Of a DNA stretch of 13,788 bases, positions 12,121 through 13,788 are shown one piece after another. The stretch is from Prevotellaceae bacterium UBA4359 (GTDB lineage: Bacteria; Bacteroidota; Bacteroidia; Bacteroidales; Bacteroidaceae), in contig DGSP01000078.1 in NCBI GenBank assembly GCA_002393555.1, positions 1 to 13,788 on the forward strand, written 5' to 3'. Position 1 is the first letter of the stretch, and each line of letters begins with the position of its first letter. Both the position numbers and the translations under genes were made by a program. Below the pieces are notes generated by a model. It searched no databases. It was given only the letters and a program-made list of their open reading frames with translations, and was not told where the DNA came from.

Positions 12121-13687
12121 TGAAGTCCATGAAGAGGGGGTGGGGATGGAGGACGGTGGAGGCGTATTCGGGATGGAACTGGGTGCCGATGAACCAGGGG
12201 TGGTCGGGGAGTTCGACGACTTCGACGAGGTGGGAGTCGGGATTGGTGCCGACGCATTGCATGCCGTGCTGTTCGAAGTCGGTGAGGTAGCGGTTGTTGA
12301 ATTCGTAGCGGTGGCGGTGGCGCTCTTGGATGGAGGACTTGCCGTAGATGGTGTGGGTCTTGCTGCCTTCGCGCAGTTGGCAGGGGTAGGCTCCGAGGCG
12401 CATGGTGCCGCCCATGCCGGTGATGGTCTTCTGCTCTTCCATGAGGTCGATGACGGGGTGCTGTGTGTCGGGTGTCATCTCTGTGCTGTTGGCATCGGTG
12501 TGGCCGAGCACGTGGCGGGCAAATTCGATGACCATCATCTGCATGCCGAGGCAGATGCCGAAGGTGGGGATGTTGTGGGTGCGGGTGTGCTGGATGGCGG
12601 TGATTTTGCCTTCGGTGCCTCGCTGTCCGAAACCGGGGCAGATGATGGCTCCTGCCATGCCGCTGAGTTTTTCTTCCACGTTATCGGGGGTGATGTCTTC
12701 GCTGCCCACGAAGTGGGCTTTCACCTTCACGCCGCAGTAGATGCCGGCGAGGTTGAGGCTTTCGCGGATGGACTTGTAGGCATCTTGCAGGTCGTACTTG
12801 CCGACGAGTGCCACGTGTACTTCGCGGGTGGCTCGGTGCTGTTTGTCGAGAAAGTCGTGCCATGGCTTCATGGCTGGTGTCTCGCCTATGGGAATGCCTA
12901 TTTTGCGGAGGATGGCGGCATCGAGTCCTTGGCGTTGCATGTTGACGGGCACTTCGTAGATGCTGGGCAAGTCTTCGCTCTGCACCACACACTCGAGGTC
13001 AACATTGCAGAAGGAGGCGACTTTCATGCGCAAGGAGTCGTCGAGGTGGCGTTCGGTGCGGAGAACAAGGATGTCGGGCTGTATGCCCATGCTTTGCAGT
13101 TCTTTGACGGAGTGCTGGGTGGGTTTGGTTTTCAGTTCGTCGGCTGCTTTCAGATAGGGCACGTAGGTGAGATGCACACAGACGGCATTGCGGCCGAGTT
13201 GCCAGCGGAGTTGCCGGATGGCTTCCATGAAGGGTGCGCTTTCGATGTCGCCGATGGTGCCGCCCACTTCGGTGATGACGAAGTCGAGGGTCTGTTCTTC
13301 TCTCAGCATCCTCCTTTTGATTTCGTCGGTGATGTGGGGGACGACTTGGATGGTTTTGCCGAGATAGTCGCCGTGACGTTCGCGGTCGATGACGGTCTTG
13401 TAGATGCGACCTGTGGTGACGGAGTTGTGGCGGGTGGTTTGGATGTCGGTGAAGCGTTCGTAGTGGCCGAGGTCGAGGTCGGTCTCCATGCCATCGACGG
13501 TGACGTAGCACTCGCCGTGTTCGTAGGGGTTGAGGGTGCCGGGGTCGATGTTGATGTAGGGGTCGAACTTCTGGATGGTGACTTTGAAGCCACGTGCTTG
13601 GAGCAGTTTGCCGATGCTGGCGGAGATGATGCCTTTGCCGAGAGAGGAAACGACACCGCCTGTGACGAAGATGTATTTGGGAGTCAT
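12092..13687 (-). CDS. pyrG: CTP synthase
   Basis: This 531-residue enzyme makes CTP from UTP, ATP and glutamine in the cytoplasm. The N-terminal synthetase domain starts MTPKYIFVTGGVVSSLGKGI with the P-loop SLGKG at 15-19, followed by FDPYINIDPGTLNPYEHGE (41-59) and ITEVGGTIGDIES (138-150). The C-terminal class I glutamine amidotransferase domain (about 290-525) has the nucleophile Cys379 in GICLGMQ, and the His505/Glu507 pair in FHPEY. Length is normal (about 530-545). The usual C-terminal stretch HPLFMDFIKA is followed by CASCSH, coded within the oppositely directed gene ending at 12120; this tail may have been set by DNA inserted behind pyrG. The gene works as a single unit here; no promoter matching the Bacteroidetes consensus is evident in the 100 bp upstream. 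Confidence 0.97.
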   Translation of the reverse strand: MTPKYIFVTGGVVSSLGKGIISASIGKLLQARGFKVTIQKFDPYINIDPGTLNPYEHGECYVTVDGMETDLDLGHYERFTDIQTTRHNSVTTGRIYKTVIDRERHGDYLGKTIQVVPHITDEIKRRMLREEQTLDFVITEVGGTIGDIESAPFMEAIRQLRWQLGRNAVCVHLTYVPYLKAADELKTKPTQHSVKELQSMGIQPDILVLRTERHLDDSLRMKVASFCNVDLECVVQSEDLPSIYEVPVNMQRQGLDAAILRKIGIPIGETPAMKPWHDFLDKQHRATREVHVALVGKYDLQDAYKSIRESLNLAGIYCGVKVKAHFVGSEDITPDNVEEKLSGMAGAIICPGFGQRGTEGKITAIQHTRTHNIPTFGICLGMQMMVIEFARHVLGHTDANSTEMTPDTQHPVIDLMEEQKTITGMGGTMRLGAYPCQLREGSKTHTIYGKSSIQERHRHRYEFNNRYLTDFEQHGMQCVGTNPDSHLVEVVELPDHPWFIGTQFHPEYASTVLHPHPLFMDFIKACASCSH

Positions 13688-13746
13688 GATTGTTAGGTGT
13701 TTACTTTACTATTTATTGAAGTTTCGGAAGTTCCAAACGCTTCATT

Positions 13747-13788
13747 TTCAACAACGAATAAAACGAATCATTCTAATTTACCATGCGG
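13747..13788. repeat. Repeat words shared with the left end of the window
   Basis: The 14-mer at 13747-13760 is the inverted copy of 231-244, and TAATTTACCATGCGG at 13774-13788 is a direct copy of 95-109. CGAAT words are spaced 9 bp apart. The second match runs into the window edge, so it may be longer. The mixed orientation suggests dispersed intergenic repeats and not element ends. Confidence 0.5.

Noticed and set aside
12140..13696. 518-codon open frame on the plus strand
   Set aside because: It is the antisense shadow of pyrG. The product is Val/Gly/Asp-rich without family motifs, whereas pyrG on the other strand is complete with all catalytic residues.
1..13788. Window-end repeats as terminal repeats of one large mobile element
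   Set aside because: One match is inverted and the other direct, both are short and made of common AT-rich words, and they enclose core genes on both sides, so element ends are unlikely.
1..13788. tRNA, rRNA or integrase as an insertion target or agent
   Set aside because: No cloverleaf-like sequence, rRNA segment or tyrosine/serine recombinase motif was seen on either strand.

Overview
The window looks like the chromosome of a Bacteroidales bacterium, probably a Prevotella-like member. Three signs support this. Promoters fit the Bacteroidetes form (TTTG/TTG, then about 19-20 bp, then TAnnTTTG). Shine-Dalgarno sites are mostly weak. The accessory genes belong to families I know mainly from Bacteroidales (a BT4734-type primase-helicase, HU-like proteins of the longer Bacteroidetes type). 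There is no integrase, transposase, tRNA, rRNA or CRISPR array.

Core genes sit at both edges. On the left are a P-II nitrogen regulator (minus strand, 275-622) and the divergent diaminopimelate epimerase gene dapF (1099-2082). On the right is CTP synthase, pyrG (minus, 12092-13687). Between dapF and pyrG lies about 10 kb of accessory DNA in three blocks. Block (a) is a minus-strand HU-like gene plus a small gene of uncertain family (2298-3234). Block (b) is a DpnII-type GATC restriction-modification operon (3771-6994) holding a second PD-(D/E)XK nuclease; it continues without a terminator into two helical proteins of unknown function and ends at a hairpin near 8706-8737. Block (c) is a three-gene unit (9050-12120) dominated by a primase-polymerase/helicase fusion, preceded by phased CTTGTA-like repeats.

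The most notable regulatory element is the roughly 300-nt leader of the P-II gene. It encodes a 42-residue peptide in which 15 of 21 consecutive residues are Asn or Gln, followed by a terminator-like hairpin. The last codons of the peptide can pair with the 5' arm of that hairpin. This is the layout of a classical ribosome-mediated attenuator, here apparently sensing glutamine/asparagine supply ahead of a nitrogen regulator.

Other unusual points: an in-frame 61-codon insertion inside dapF bounded by nested palindromes; only five GATC sites in 13.8 kb by hand count; a non-coding repeat arm found again inside the primase coding sequence; a shared peptide motif spanning the junction of the two helical genes; and pyrG ending inside the last gene of the accessory block.
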